Positions 1-5,710 of a stretch of DNA of 7,023 nucleotides are shown piece by piece (position 1 is the stretch's first letter; each line of letters opens with the position of its first letter). The notes under the pieces were generated by a model. That model saw only the letters and a program-made list of their open reading frames with translations. It searched no databases and was not told the DNA's origin. Made by a program: the position numbers and the translations under genes. The stretch comes from Burkholderiales bacterium (lineage in GTDB: Bacteria; Pseudomonadota; Gammaproteobacteria; Burkholderiales; Burkholderiaceae_C). The stretch spans positions 1 to 7,023 of the forward strand of contig JAABTC010000092.1 of NCBI GenBank assembly GCA_011390055.1, written 5' to 3'.

Positions 1-151
1 CGGCCGAGGCCTGCCGGCTGTTGACCACCACCTGGGCACCGGCCTGCGCCAGGCCCAGCGCCAGCGCGTAGCCGATGCCGCGGGTTGAACCGGTGACCAG
101 GGCGGTGCGGCCGTGGAGGTCGAAGAGTGCAGGGCTGGTGACGGCGTTCAT
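1..151 (-). CDS. SDR family oxidoreductase, N-terminal part (cut by window edge)
   Basis: Only the first 50 codons are inside the window; the gene reads leftward from an ATG at 151-149 and continues past base 1. The protein begins MNAVTSPALFDLHGRTALVTG and shows the classical short-chain dehydrogenase/reductase nucleotide-binding motif TGSTRGIG (residues 20-27), then a helix and a second beta strand ending VVVNSR (41-46). Family knowledge: this is the N-terminal half of a Rossmann fold that binds NAD(P)H. The basic residues R24 and R46 favour NADP(H), which is an inference. The N-terminus resembles gluconate 5-dehydrogenase-like SDRs, but the catalytic Tyr-x-x-x-Lys and the substrate loop lie outside, so the substrate cannot be named. 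It is divergent from the CFA synthase, with 86 bp between the two starts. No strong Shine-Dalgarno precedes the ATG. Confidence 0.9.
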   Translation of the reverse strand, partial: MNAVTSPALFDLHGRTALVTGSTRGIGYALALGLAQAGAQVVVNSRQASA

Positions 152-237
152 GCTCGAAATGTATCGGACGGTGCAGGGGCTTGCGCACCCGCCGCGGCGC
201 TGCGACATTGCGCACACCCCTCGAGCCGCAGACGCCC

Positions 238-1503
238 ATGTTGCCGCCGACCCTCGCCGTGCAGTCCCGGCTCGCCGAAAGGGCGCCGCTGCTGGCGGTG
301 CACCTGCCCGGCGGCCAGCGCCTGGGCGCGGTCGACGCCAAGGTCCGGCTCACGTTGCACGCATGGTCGGTGTTGCCGCACCTCGCTGCGGGCCGTGTCG
401 GTGCGCTGGCGATGGACCATGTCGAGGGCCTGCTCGACATCGAGGGCGCGGTGCGCGACGTGGTCGAGGCGGCCGCCAACCTGGTCGACGCCGACCCCAC
501 CGCGCCGGCGGCCAACCGGGTGCGGCGCTGGTGGGACGGCCTGCACCACGACGGGCGCTCGCGCGTGCGCCACACGCTGGAGGCCGACGCGCGGCAGATC
601 GAGTTCCATTACGACGTCTCGGACGACTTCTATGCGTTGTGGCTGGATGCGCGGCGCATCTACTCGTGCGCCTACTGGCGCCCGGGCGTGCGCAGCCTCG
701 ACGCGGCGCAGGAAGCCAAGCTCGAGCACCTTTGCCGCAAGCTGATGCTGGCGCCCGGGCAGCGCCTGCTCGACGTGGGCGCGGGCTGGGGCGGGTTGCT
801 GCTGTGGGCGGCCGAACACCACGGGGTCGACGCCACCGGCATCACGCTCTCGCGCCATCAGCAGGCGCATGTGCAGCGCCTGATCGACGAGCGCGGCCTC
901 GGCCGCCGGGTGCGCATGCTGCGCCTCGATTACCGGGCCCTGCCCGAGGACCAGCCCTACGACCGCATCGCCTCGATCGGCATGTTCGAGCATGTCGGGC
1001 GCGCGCAGCTGCCGGCGTACTTCGGCAAGCTGCACCGGCTGCTGGCCCCCGGCGGGCTGCTGATGAACCACGGCATCACCGCGGGCGGCACCCGCAACAC
1101 GCAGCTCGGCGCCGGCATCGGGGATTTCGTCGAGCGCTACATCTTCCCGGGCGGCGAGCTGATGCATGCCTCGCACGTGATGGGGGTGATGGCCGAGGCG
1201 GGCTGGGAAACGCTCGACGTCGAATGCCTGCGGCCGCACTACGCGCGCACGCTGTGGGCCTGGTCCGATGCACTCGAGGCCCGGCGAGACGAGGCGCGGG
1301 CCCTCAGCTCAGAACGCGTGCTGCGCGCCTACCGCCTCTACCTGGCCGGCAGTGCGGTCGCCTTCGAGCGCGGCTGGATGTCGCTGCACCAGATGCTTGC
1401 GTCCCGGCCCAACGGGCGGGTGGAAGGCGGCGCGATGCGCGGCGCGCAGTCGGTGTACCCGTTCACGCGCGATCATGTCCACCGGGAGATGGCCACGTTC
1501 TGA
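238..1503 (+). CDS. cfa: cyclopropane-fatty-acyl-phospholipid synthase (SAM-dependent)
   Basis: 421-aa member of the CFA synthase family, which transfers a methylene group from S-adenosylmethionine to the cis double bond of unsaturated acyl chains in membrane phospholipids, at the inner face of the membrane. After an N-terminal domain (about 1-120), the segment IYSCAYW (C144) opens the conserved core. The SAM-binding loop is LLDVGAGWGG (177-186), followed by GITLSRHQ. GMFEHVG carries E251, NHGI carries H278 and I280, and HYARTLWAW carries Y335. Together with C144 these match the bicarbonate-site residues known from E. coli Cfa (C139, E239, H266, I268, Y317; alignment by eye, numbering from memory). 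Two other E. coli cysteines (C176, C354) are replaced by A182 and S372. The ATG at 238 is chosen because the predicted fold begins right after it; a TTG at 181 would add 19 unconserved residues. Neither has a convincing ribosome-binding site. The N-terminal domain is longer than in E. coli Cfa (382 aa). Confidence 0.93.
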   Translation: MLPPTLAVQSRLAERAPLLAVHLPGGQRLGAVDAKVRLTLHAWSVLPHLAAGRVGALAMDHVEGLLDIEGAVRDVVEAAANLVDADPTAPAANRVRRWWDGLHHDGRSRVRHTLEADARQIEFHYDVSDDFYALWLDARRIYSCAYWRPGVRSLDAAQEAKLEHLCRKLMLAPGQRLLDVGAGWGGLLLWAAEHHGVDATGITLSRHQQAHVQRLIDERGLGRRVRMLRLDYRALPEDQPYDRIASIGMFEHVGRAQLPAYFGKLHRLLAPGGLLMNHGITAGGTRNTQLGAGIGDFVERYIFPGGELMHASHVMGVMAEAGWETLDVECLRPHYARTLWAWSDALEARRDEARALSSERVLRAYRLYLAGSAVAFERGWMSLHQMLASRPNGRVEGGAMRGAQSVYPFTRDHVHREMATF

Positions 1504-1511
1504 GCAGCGCG

Positions 1512-1536
1512 CCTAGAGGGGCTGCACGCCTCTTGG
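1512..1536 (+). terminator. weak stem-loop after the CFA synthase gene
   Basis: Nine bases after the cfa stop codon, CCTAGAGG (1512-1519) and CCTCTTGG (1529-1536) pair as AGAGG/CCTCT plus an outer CC/GG, with one T-T mismatch and a 9-base loop. No T-run follows, so it is at best an inefficient or Rho-assisted terminator or a transcript-stabilising hairpin. The ALDH gene starts only 26 bp downstream, so readthrough from cfa is possible. The pairing is seen directly; the function is a guess. Confidence 0.25.
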
Positions 1537-1562
1537 TCACGTCCTTCGCATAGAGTGAAGGT

Positions 1563-2990
1563 GTGAACAACCCCGACCCTGGCGCCGCCGTCGCCCCACC
1601 TCTGCAGGCCGCGCTGGCCGTTCAGCGCCGTGCCTACCTGGCCCAACCCGTCCCGAGCCGTGCCGAGCGCGTGCAGGACCTGCGTGCGCTCGAGCGCCTG
1701 GTGCGCGAGAACCGCGCGGCAATCTGCGATGCGATCAGCGCCGACTACGGCCACCGTTCGCGCCACGAGACCGAACTGACCGAGGTCTTCTCGGTCCTCG
1801 ATGGCATCGACCATGCCGTGGCCCATCTGGGCGGCTGGATGCGGCCGCAGCGCCGGCCGATCGACCGCGTCACGTTCGGGCTGGCGCGCAACCGTGTGAT
1901 GCCCCAGCCGCTCGGCGTGGTGGGCATCATCGTGCCGTGGAACTTCCCGCTCAACCTGAGCCTGTTCCCGTTGATCTGCGTGTTCGCCGCCGGCAACCGC
2001 GCGATGGTCAAGCTGAGCGAGAACTCGCGCCATCTGGCGGCGCTGCTGATCGAAAAGCTCCCGACTTACTTTCCGCCGGACAAGTTGCAGATCTTCGACG
2101 AGACCGGCGGTGTCGGCATCGCGTTCTCGCAGCTGCCGTTCGATCACCTGCTGTTCACCGGCTCAGGCGCCACCGGGCGTGCGGTGATGGCGGCCGCGGC
2201 GCAGAACCTGTGCCCGGTGACGCTCGAACTGGGCGGCAAGGCGCCCGCGCTGGTGTGCGACGACTTTCCGCTCGAAACTGCCGCCGAGCGCATCCTGCAC
2301 GTGAAGTACCTCAACGCCGGGCAAATCTGCACCTCGGTCGATCATGTCTGGGTGCCGCGCGCCAAGGTCGACGACTTCGTTGTACTGGCGCGGCGCATCG
2401 TGCCGGCGCGCTACCCGAGCCTGGCTTCGCCCGACCTCACCTCGGTGATCGACGCGCGTGCCTACGAGCGGCTGGTCGGCGTGCTCGACGACGCGCGCGT
2501 GCGCGGCGCCACCGTGATCCCGCTGCTGCCCGGCGAGGCGTTCGACCGTGTGCGCCACCGCATCGCGCCGCACCTGGTGTTGAACGCGCCACCCGACAGC
2601 CTGCTGATGCAGCACGAGATCTTCGGCCCGATCCTGCCGGTGCTCGGCTACGACACGCTCGACGAGGTGGTGCAATCGATCCAGGCCGGCCCGCGGCCGC
2701 TCGCGTTCTACCCGTTCAGCCACGACCGCAAAACGCTCGACATGCTGCTGGAGCGTGTGATGTCGGGGGGCGTGACGGTGAACGATGCGCTGTGGCACGT
2801 GGGCCAGCACGACCTGCCGTTCGGCGGGGTCGGTGCGTCGGGCATGGGCCATTACCACGGCCGCGAAGGCTTCGAGACCTTTTCGAAGATGCGTCCGGTG
2901 TTCCACCAGTCGCGCCTGTCGGCACTGAAGTTGCTCGCGCCGCCTTACGGGCGGTTTGCCGACCGGATGATCGCCTGGCTCACGCGCTGA
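1563..2990 (+). CDS. coniferyl-aldehyde dehydrogenase-like aldehyde dehydrogenase (CalB group)
   Basis: 475-aa NAD(P)-dependent aldehyde dehydrogenase, near the length of characterised coniferyl-aldehyde dehydrogenases (about 480 aa), which oxidise coniferyl aldehyde to ferulate in lignin-phenolic catabolism. Visible ALDH landmarks: VPWNFPLNLSL with N127; K150 in MVKLSENS (cofactor binding); LFTGSGATG (Gly-rich turn); LELGGKAPAL with general base E222; NAGQIC with nucleophile C256; HEIFGPILPVLGY with E352; and the C-terminal stretches SGGVTVNDALWHV, DLPFGGVGASGMG and YHGREGFETFSK, which are very typical of the CalB group. The loop after the nucleophile (T257-S-V-D-H261) differs from the usual V-A-P-D-Y form I recall, so the real substrate may differ. 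The start is the GTG at 1563: an in-frame TAG at 1551 rules out anything longer. A weak AGAG (1552-1555) sits 7 bp upstream. It lies 59 bp after cfa on the same strand, but no shared pathway is apparent. Confidence 0.9.
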   Translation: MNNPDPGAAVAPPLQAALAVQRRAYLAQPVPSRAERVQDLRALERLVRENRAAICDAISADYGHRSRHETELTEVFSVLDGIDHAVAHLGGWMRPQRRPIDRVTFGLARNRVMPQPLGVVGIIVPWNFPLNLSLFPLICVFAAGNRAMVKLSENSRHLAALLIEKLPTYFPPDKLQIFDETGGVGIAFSQLPFDHLLFTGSGATGRAVMAAAAQNLCPVTLELGGKAPALVCDDFPLETAAERILHVKYLNAGQICTSVDHVWVPRAKVDDFVVLARRIVPARYPSLASPDLTSVIDARAYERLVGVLDDARVRGATVIPLLPGEAFDRVRHRIAPHLVLNAPPDSLLMQHEIFGPILPVLGYDTLDEVVQSIQAGPRPLAFYPFSHDRKTLDMLLERVMSGGVTVNDALWHVGQHDLPFGGVGASGMGHYHGREGFETFSKMRPVFHQSRLSALKLLAPPYGRFADRMIAWLTR

Positions 2991-3006
2991 GCCAGCGCGC
3001 GGCTCA
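2983..3006. terminator. shared hairpin at the convergent gene ends (stop codons in the stem)
   Basis: TGAGCC (2988-2993) and GGCTCA (3001-3006) form a perfect 6-bp stem around a 7-base loop. The left arm begins with the TGA stop of the ALDH gene. The right arm ends with TCA, the TGA stop of the minus-strand esterase gene. A second, mutually exclusive stem pairs CGCGCT (2983-2988) with AGCGCG (2994-2999) around GAGCC. Only 13 bp separate the two stop codons, so this is the only room for a terminator for either gene. No T-tract is present on either strand, so intrinsic termination would be weak. The pairing is seen directly; bidirectional termination is inferred. Confidence 0.45.
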
Positions 3007-4050
3007 ATGCCGGCGGCCGTGCTCGAAGAAGAAGCGCAGCATCTCGGCCGTTGCGTCGGGGCCCGACGGGTCGGTGTAGCTTCCGCTGCGTGTGCCGCCG
3101 GACCAGGCGTGCGCACTGCCATGCACCACCCAGTGTTCGGCCAGCACGCTGCCGTCGTCGGCGCGGTGCACCCGCTGCGTGCTGGCGCGCCGCCCGCGGC
3201 TTTGCACACGCTCGCTGCTGGCGGCATCGCCGAGCGCGCCCGCGGCTGCGATCACGTGTTCGCCGTTGGAGGGGTGCACGGTGCCATCGGCGTCGCCATG
3301 GAAGACGATCGTCGGCACACCGCCGCGGCCGCTCGTGCCGCCGCTGCCGGCACCGCCCTGTCGCATCGCACTCAAGGCGCCCGGCAGGTCGCGCGCCGAC
3401 CCGGCGGCCAAACCCGAGTGCACACCGACGGCCGCGAACAGATCGGGGTGGGTGTCCGCCAGGATCGCCGCCATTGCGCCGCCCGCGGAAAGCCCTGCGA
3501 CGTACACCCGCGCCGGGTCGACCGCGTGTTCGGCCAACACCGCCTTGAGCATGGCAGCGAGAAGCGCGGGTTCGCCGCGCTCGCGTTGCTGGTGGCTGTG
3601 CTTGAACCAGTTCCAGCAACGTTGCGGGTTGGCCTGGGCCGACTGCTCGGGGTACAGCACGTAGAACCCTCGCTCCTGTGCGGCCAGGCTCATGCCGGTA
3701 CCCGCTGCGAAATCGTCGGCGGTCTGCGTGCAGCCGTGCAACATCATCACCAGCGGCAGCGCTGCGCTGCCGGCTTGCGGCGGGATGTACAGGCGGTAGT
3801 CGCGGCTGCCGTGAGCGCCGGCATGTTGGCCCGACACGGTGCGGCCTGCCTCGGCAGGCGCACTTGGCGCGTCGACCTCGCGCACGAGGCCGCTGCCGTC
3901 GATCGGCGCGTCCGCGGGCTGCGGCCGCACCTGCGCCGTCGCCGCAGCACCGCCGAGCGCCTGCTGGATGGCGGCCGTGGCCGCCATCAGGTCGCCGCTC
4001 TGGGTGAGTCGGTTGGCGCGTGCCATCAGGGCTTGAAAATCGGTGTTCAC
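3004..4050 (-). CDS. PHB depolymerase-family esterase (alpha/beta hydrolase)
   Basis: 348-aa protein of the poly(3-hydroxybutyrate) depolymerase/esterase family, serine hydrolases that cleave polyhydroxyalkanoate or related esters such as acetyl or feruloyl esters. A short helical N-terminus (1-32) and a Pro/Ala/Gly-rich linker (about 33-80) precede the catalytic domain, which starts at YRLYIPP (85-91). Oxyanion region: MLHGCTQ (H105, C107). RCWNWF carries C145, probably paired with C107 as in related esterases. The lipase box GLSAG carries S188, HGDADGTV most likely D255, and SAHAW H314. A glycine-rich insert (232-244) lies between S188 and D255. No Sec signal peptide is visible, so it may be cytoplasmic, which would fit action on intracellular PHB or oligomers. 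The GTG at 4050 is preferred: TAGGA sits 5 bases upstream, and VNTDFQALM matches the family's usual N-terminus as I remember it. An ATG at 4089 overlaps the upstream stop codon (ATGA) and would add 13 residues. Second gene of a unit with the RHH regulator. Confidence 0.9.
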   Translation of the reverse strand: MNTDFQALMARANRLTQSGDLMAATAAIQQALGGAAATAQVRPQPADAPIDGSGLVREVDAPSAPAEAGRTVSGQHAGAHGSRDYRLYIPPQAGSAALPLVMMLHGCTQTADDFAAGTGMSLAAQERGFYVLYPEQSAQANPQRCWNWFKHSHQQRERGEPALLAAMLKAVLAEHAVDPARVYVAGLSAGGAMAAILADTHPDLFAAVGVHSGLAAGSARDLPGALSAMRQGGAGSGGTSGRGGVPTIVFHGDADGTVHPSNGEHVIAAAGALGDAASSERVQSRGRRASTQRVHRADDGSVLAEHWVVHGSAHAWSGGTRSGSYTDPSGPDATAEMLRFFFEHGRRH

Positions 4051-4055
4051 AAAGT

Positions 4056-4060
4056 TCCTA
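4056..4060 (-). promoter_or_regulatory. Shine-Dalgarno that decides the GTG start of the esterase
   Basis: On the minus strand TAGGA stands 5 bases before the GTG at 4050. The competing upstream ATG at 4089 has no purine-rich site and could only be used by coupling to translation of the regulator gene through the ATGA overlap at 4086-4089. Confidence 0.6.
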
Positions 4061-4085
4061 GGTTGGACGGCGCGGCGGGGCCGCG

Positions 4086-4514
4086 TCATCGGATGCGGCT
4101 GCGCAAGGCGGCCTTCACGGCTGCAGGGGCACGCAGCGTTCCCAGCACACTGATCGATTCGATCGTGGCCAGGGCCAGCGCGGGCGTCACGTCGTCGGCA
4201 ATCGACGCCAGCCCCAGCACCCGCAATTGCAGTTTCTGCTTGGCAGCCTTGACCGCCTGCAGTTCGTCGTTGCCGTAGTGTTGAATGCCCAGAACCAGTG
4301 TTTTTCGCAGCACCACGTCGCGCACCACGTCGGCGTGCGTGGTCAGCTGGTTGCGGATGGCCGTGCGGATCAGGTCGGTCCGGTTGGCGTAAAAGCCTTC
4401 CTGCACCAGCAAGTCGATCTGACCGAGGTCGACGCAGCCCAGGTTGATGCTGACCTTTTCATCGACCGGTCGGGCGGTGAGGGCGGCGGCGGCCGTGGCG
4501 CTTCGTGCTGGCAT
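4086..4514 (-). CDS. ribbon-helix-helix (CopG/Arc-type) transcriptional regulator
   Basis: 142-aa protein. A basic, flexible N-terminus (1-18) precedes a ribbon-helix-helix DNA-binding fold: beta strand EKVSINLG (19-26), first helix about 28-39 (DLGQIDLLVQEG), turn with FYANRTD (41-47), second helix about 47-57 (DLIRTAIRNQL). Family knowledge: such proteins dimerise, insert the paired strands into the major groove, and bind as tandem dimers on short repeats. The C-terminal 80 residues are mostly helical by eye and match no domain I can name; they may bind a ligand or oligomerise. The start is the ATG at 4514, with AGGA (4522-4525 on the complementary strand) 7 bases ahead. Its TGA overlaps an ATG of the esterase frame (ATGA, 4086-4089), so the two are probably co-transcribed and this is a candidate regulator of the esterase and of itself. 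It is longer than typical antitoxins, and no toxin gene is adjacent. Confidence 0.85.
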   Translation of the reverse strand: MPARSATAAAALTARPVDEKVSINLGCVDLGQIDLLVQEGFYANRTDLIRTAIRNQLTTHADVVRDVVLRKTLVLGIQHYGNDELQAVKAAKQKLQLRVLGLASIADDVTPALALATIESISVLGTLRAPAAVKAALRSRIR

Positions 4515-4537
4515 GCCGCCATCCTATCAGATTCCAA

Positions 4538-4554
4538 GTGGAGTCTCGGTGGAG
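4538..4554. promoter_or_regulatory. candidate operator: GTGGAG direct repeat one helical turn apart
   Basis: GTGGAG occurs at 4538-4543 and again at 4549-4554, an 11-bp period. On the regulator's strand this reads CTCCAC-cgaga-CTCCAC. It lies 24-40 bp upstream of the RHH start codon, within the 155-bp divergent gap to the hydrolase gene, where an autoregulatory operator would be expected. Ribbon-helix-helix dimers commonly bind such repeats side by side. The repeats are seen directly; the binding is inferred. No clear -35/-10 pair could be assigned in this gap on either strand. Confidence 0.35.
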
Positions 4555-4669
4555 GTCCTGTCGGCATTGAAAATCGCCGGCCGCGGTCTTTGCGCAACAT
4601 CAAGCAGCGCACCCGGCGGCAGCCACAGACTGACCGTCCATCCCAGTGAGTGTCGCCCGACCCGCAGCC

Positions 4670-5641
4670 ATGCCGACCCGCCCCCTGACCCTCGCGGCAG
4701 TGCTGCTCGGCGTCGCCGCGGTCGTGTTCGCGATCCATGCCCGATTCGCGCAGGACCTCGCGCAGGCGGCCCGTCGCGCTGCACGGGGCAGCGAGCTGAT
4801 CGCCACCCGCTGCGGGCCGATCGAGGTCCAGCAAGCGGGCGAGGGCACGCCGCTGCTGATGGTCCACGGCAGCGGCGGCGGCCACGATCAGGGCATGGCC
4901 TGGGCGCGGCCCCTGGCGCAGCAGGGCGTGCGCGTGATCGCGATGTCGCGCTTCGGCTACCTGCGCACGCCGCGCCCGGCCGACGCCTCACCCGAGGCCC
5001 AGGCCGATGCGCACATCTGCCTGCTCGATGCGCTGGGGATCGCCCAGGCGGCGGTGATGGGGGTGTCGGCCGGCGCCCCGTCGGCGCTGCAGGCGGCGAT
5101 CCGCCATCCGGCCCGGGTCAGCGCGCTCGTGCTGGTCGTGCCCATCGCCCACAAACCGGGCACGTTGGCCGACTCCGCGCCGTCGGTGTCGGACGAGAAG
5201 GATGCCTGGCTGCTGCGCCTGCTCGGCTCGGACTTCCTGTTCTGGAGCGCGCTGCACCTGGCACGCGAGCCGCTCATCCGCCACGTGCTTGCGACGCCGC
5301 CGGAGCAGGTGTCCGCGGCCAGCCCGCCCGAGCGGGCGCGGGTGCACGACCTGGCCGAACGCATCCTGCCGGTGTCGAGCCGCGCCGCCGGCTTGCGCGA
5401 CGACACGCGGCTGGGCAAACGTCTGCGCCCCTACGCGCTGGAACGCATCGGCGTGCCCACGCTCGTCGTCAGCGCACGCGACGACGGCTTCGGCACCCAC
5501 GCCGCGGCGCAGTACACCGCCAGCCGCATCGCCTGCGCGAAGTTCATCGGCTTCGACCAAGGCGGCCATCTGCTCGTGGGTCACGACGCCCGGGTCCAGG
5601 CCGAAGTGCTGGCCCTGCTCGGCAGCGCGGCCCGGCCTTGA
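4670..5641 (+). CDS. alpha/beta-fold hydrolase with N-terminal membrane anchor or signal
   Basis: 323-aa alpha/beta hydrolase. Residues about 5-21 (PLTLAAVLLGVAAVVFAI) form one hydrophobic segment after a short basic start, suggesting a signal anchor or a signal peptide possibly cleaved near ARFAQ; the catalytic domain would then be periplasmic. Catalytic landmarks: VHGSGGG (H66-G71, oxyanion loop); SRFGYLRTP; nucleophile elbow MGVSAGAPS with S133; SARDDGFGTH with acid D271 or D272; and GGHLLVGHD with H300. The set is complete, so it is predicted to be active, probably as an esterase, lactonase or C-C hydrolase. The substrate cannot be told. The ATG at 4670 is chosen; an in-frame GTG at 4646 would add 8 residues, and neither has an obvious Shine-Dalgarno, so the start is uncertain. 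It is divergent from the RHH gene and may be influenced by the same operator region. Confidence 0.85.
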   Translation: MPTRPLTLAAVLLGVAAVVFAIHARFAQDLAQAARRAARGSELIATRCGPIEVQQAGEGTPLLMVHGSGGGHDQGMAWARPLAQQGVRVIAMSRFGYLRTPRPADASPEAQADAHICLLDALGIAQAAVMGVSAGAPSALQAAIRHPARVSALVLVVPIAHKPGTLADSAPSVSDEKDAWLLRLLGSDFLFWSALHLAREPLIRHVLATPPEQVSAASPPERARVHDLAERILPVSSRAAGLRDDTRLGKRLRPYALERIGVPTLVVSARDDGFGTHAAAQYTASRIACAKFIGFDQGGHLLVGHDARVQAEVLALLGSAARP

Positions 5642-5659
5642 CGCCGATGGCCGGCCGGG
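5631..5659 (+). terminator. GC-rich stem-loop at the hydrolase gene end
   Basis: CCCGGCC (5631-5637) pairs perfectly with GGCCGGG (5653-5659) around a 15-base loop that contains the hydrolase stop codon TGA (5639-5641). An alternative shorter stem CGGCC/GGCCG (5633-5637 with 5649-5653) overlaps it. No T-run follows. It could be a Rho-type or partial terminator between the hydrolase and the GFA gene 51 bp further on. The function is inferred. Confidence 0.3.
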
Positions 5660-5710
5660 GGTCGGCAGCTGCTATCGTGCTTCCTTCGAACAAGACCCGC
5701 CCTCGACCGT

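Noticed and set aside
148..1239. Long minus-strand frame (363 aa) opposite the CFA synthase, and a similar one (354 aa) at 2163-3227 opposite the ALDH
   Set aside because: Both are rich in Arg, Ala, His, Gln and Val without any recognisable domain, and lie wholly or mostly antisense to well-supported genes. They are mirror frames of GC-rich codons.
75..1553. Long plus-strand reading frame (492 aa) overlapping the CFA synthase
   Set aside because: Its translation is an Arg/Ala/Pro/Gly-rich string with no motif, as expected from an alternative frame of GC-rich coding DNA; the cfa frame carries every conserved motif.
1533..1556. Promoter before the ALDH gene (TTGGTC as -35 with TAGAGT as -10)
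   Set aside because: The two elements are only 12 bp apart, far from the 16-18 bp of a sigma-70 promoter, and each is a weak match.
3007..4278. 423-aa plus-strand frame over the esterase and regulator
   Set aside because: Antisense to two genes with catalytic and DNA-binding motifs; low-complexity translation and no ribosome-binding site.
4086..4514. RHH protein as the antitoxin of a toxin-antitoxin module
   Set aside because: It is longer than usual antitoxins, and the adjacent gene is an enzyme with a full PHB-depolymerase/esterase catalytic triad rather than a toxin of the RelE, ParE, MazF or PIN type.
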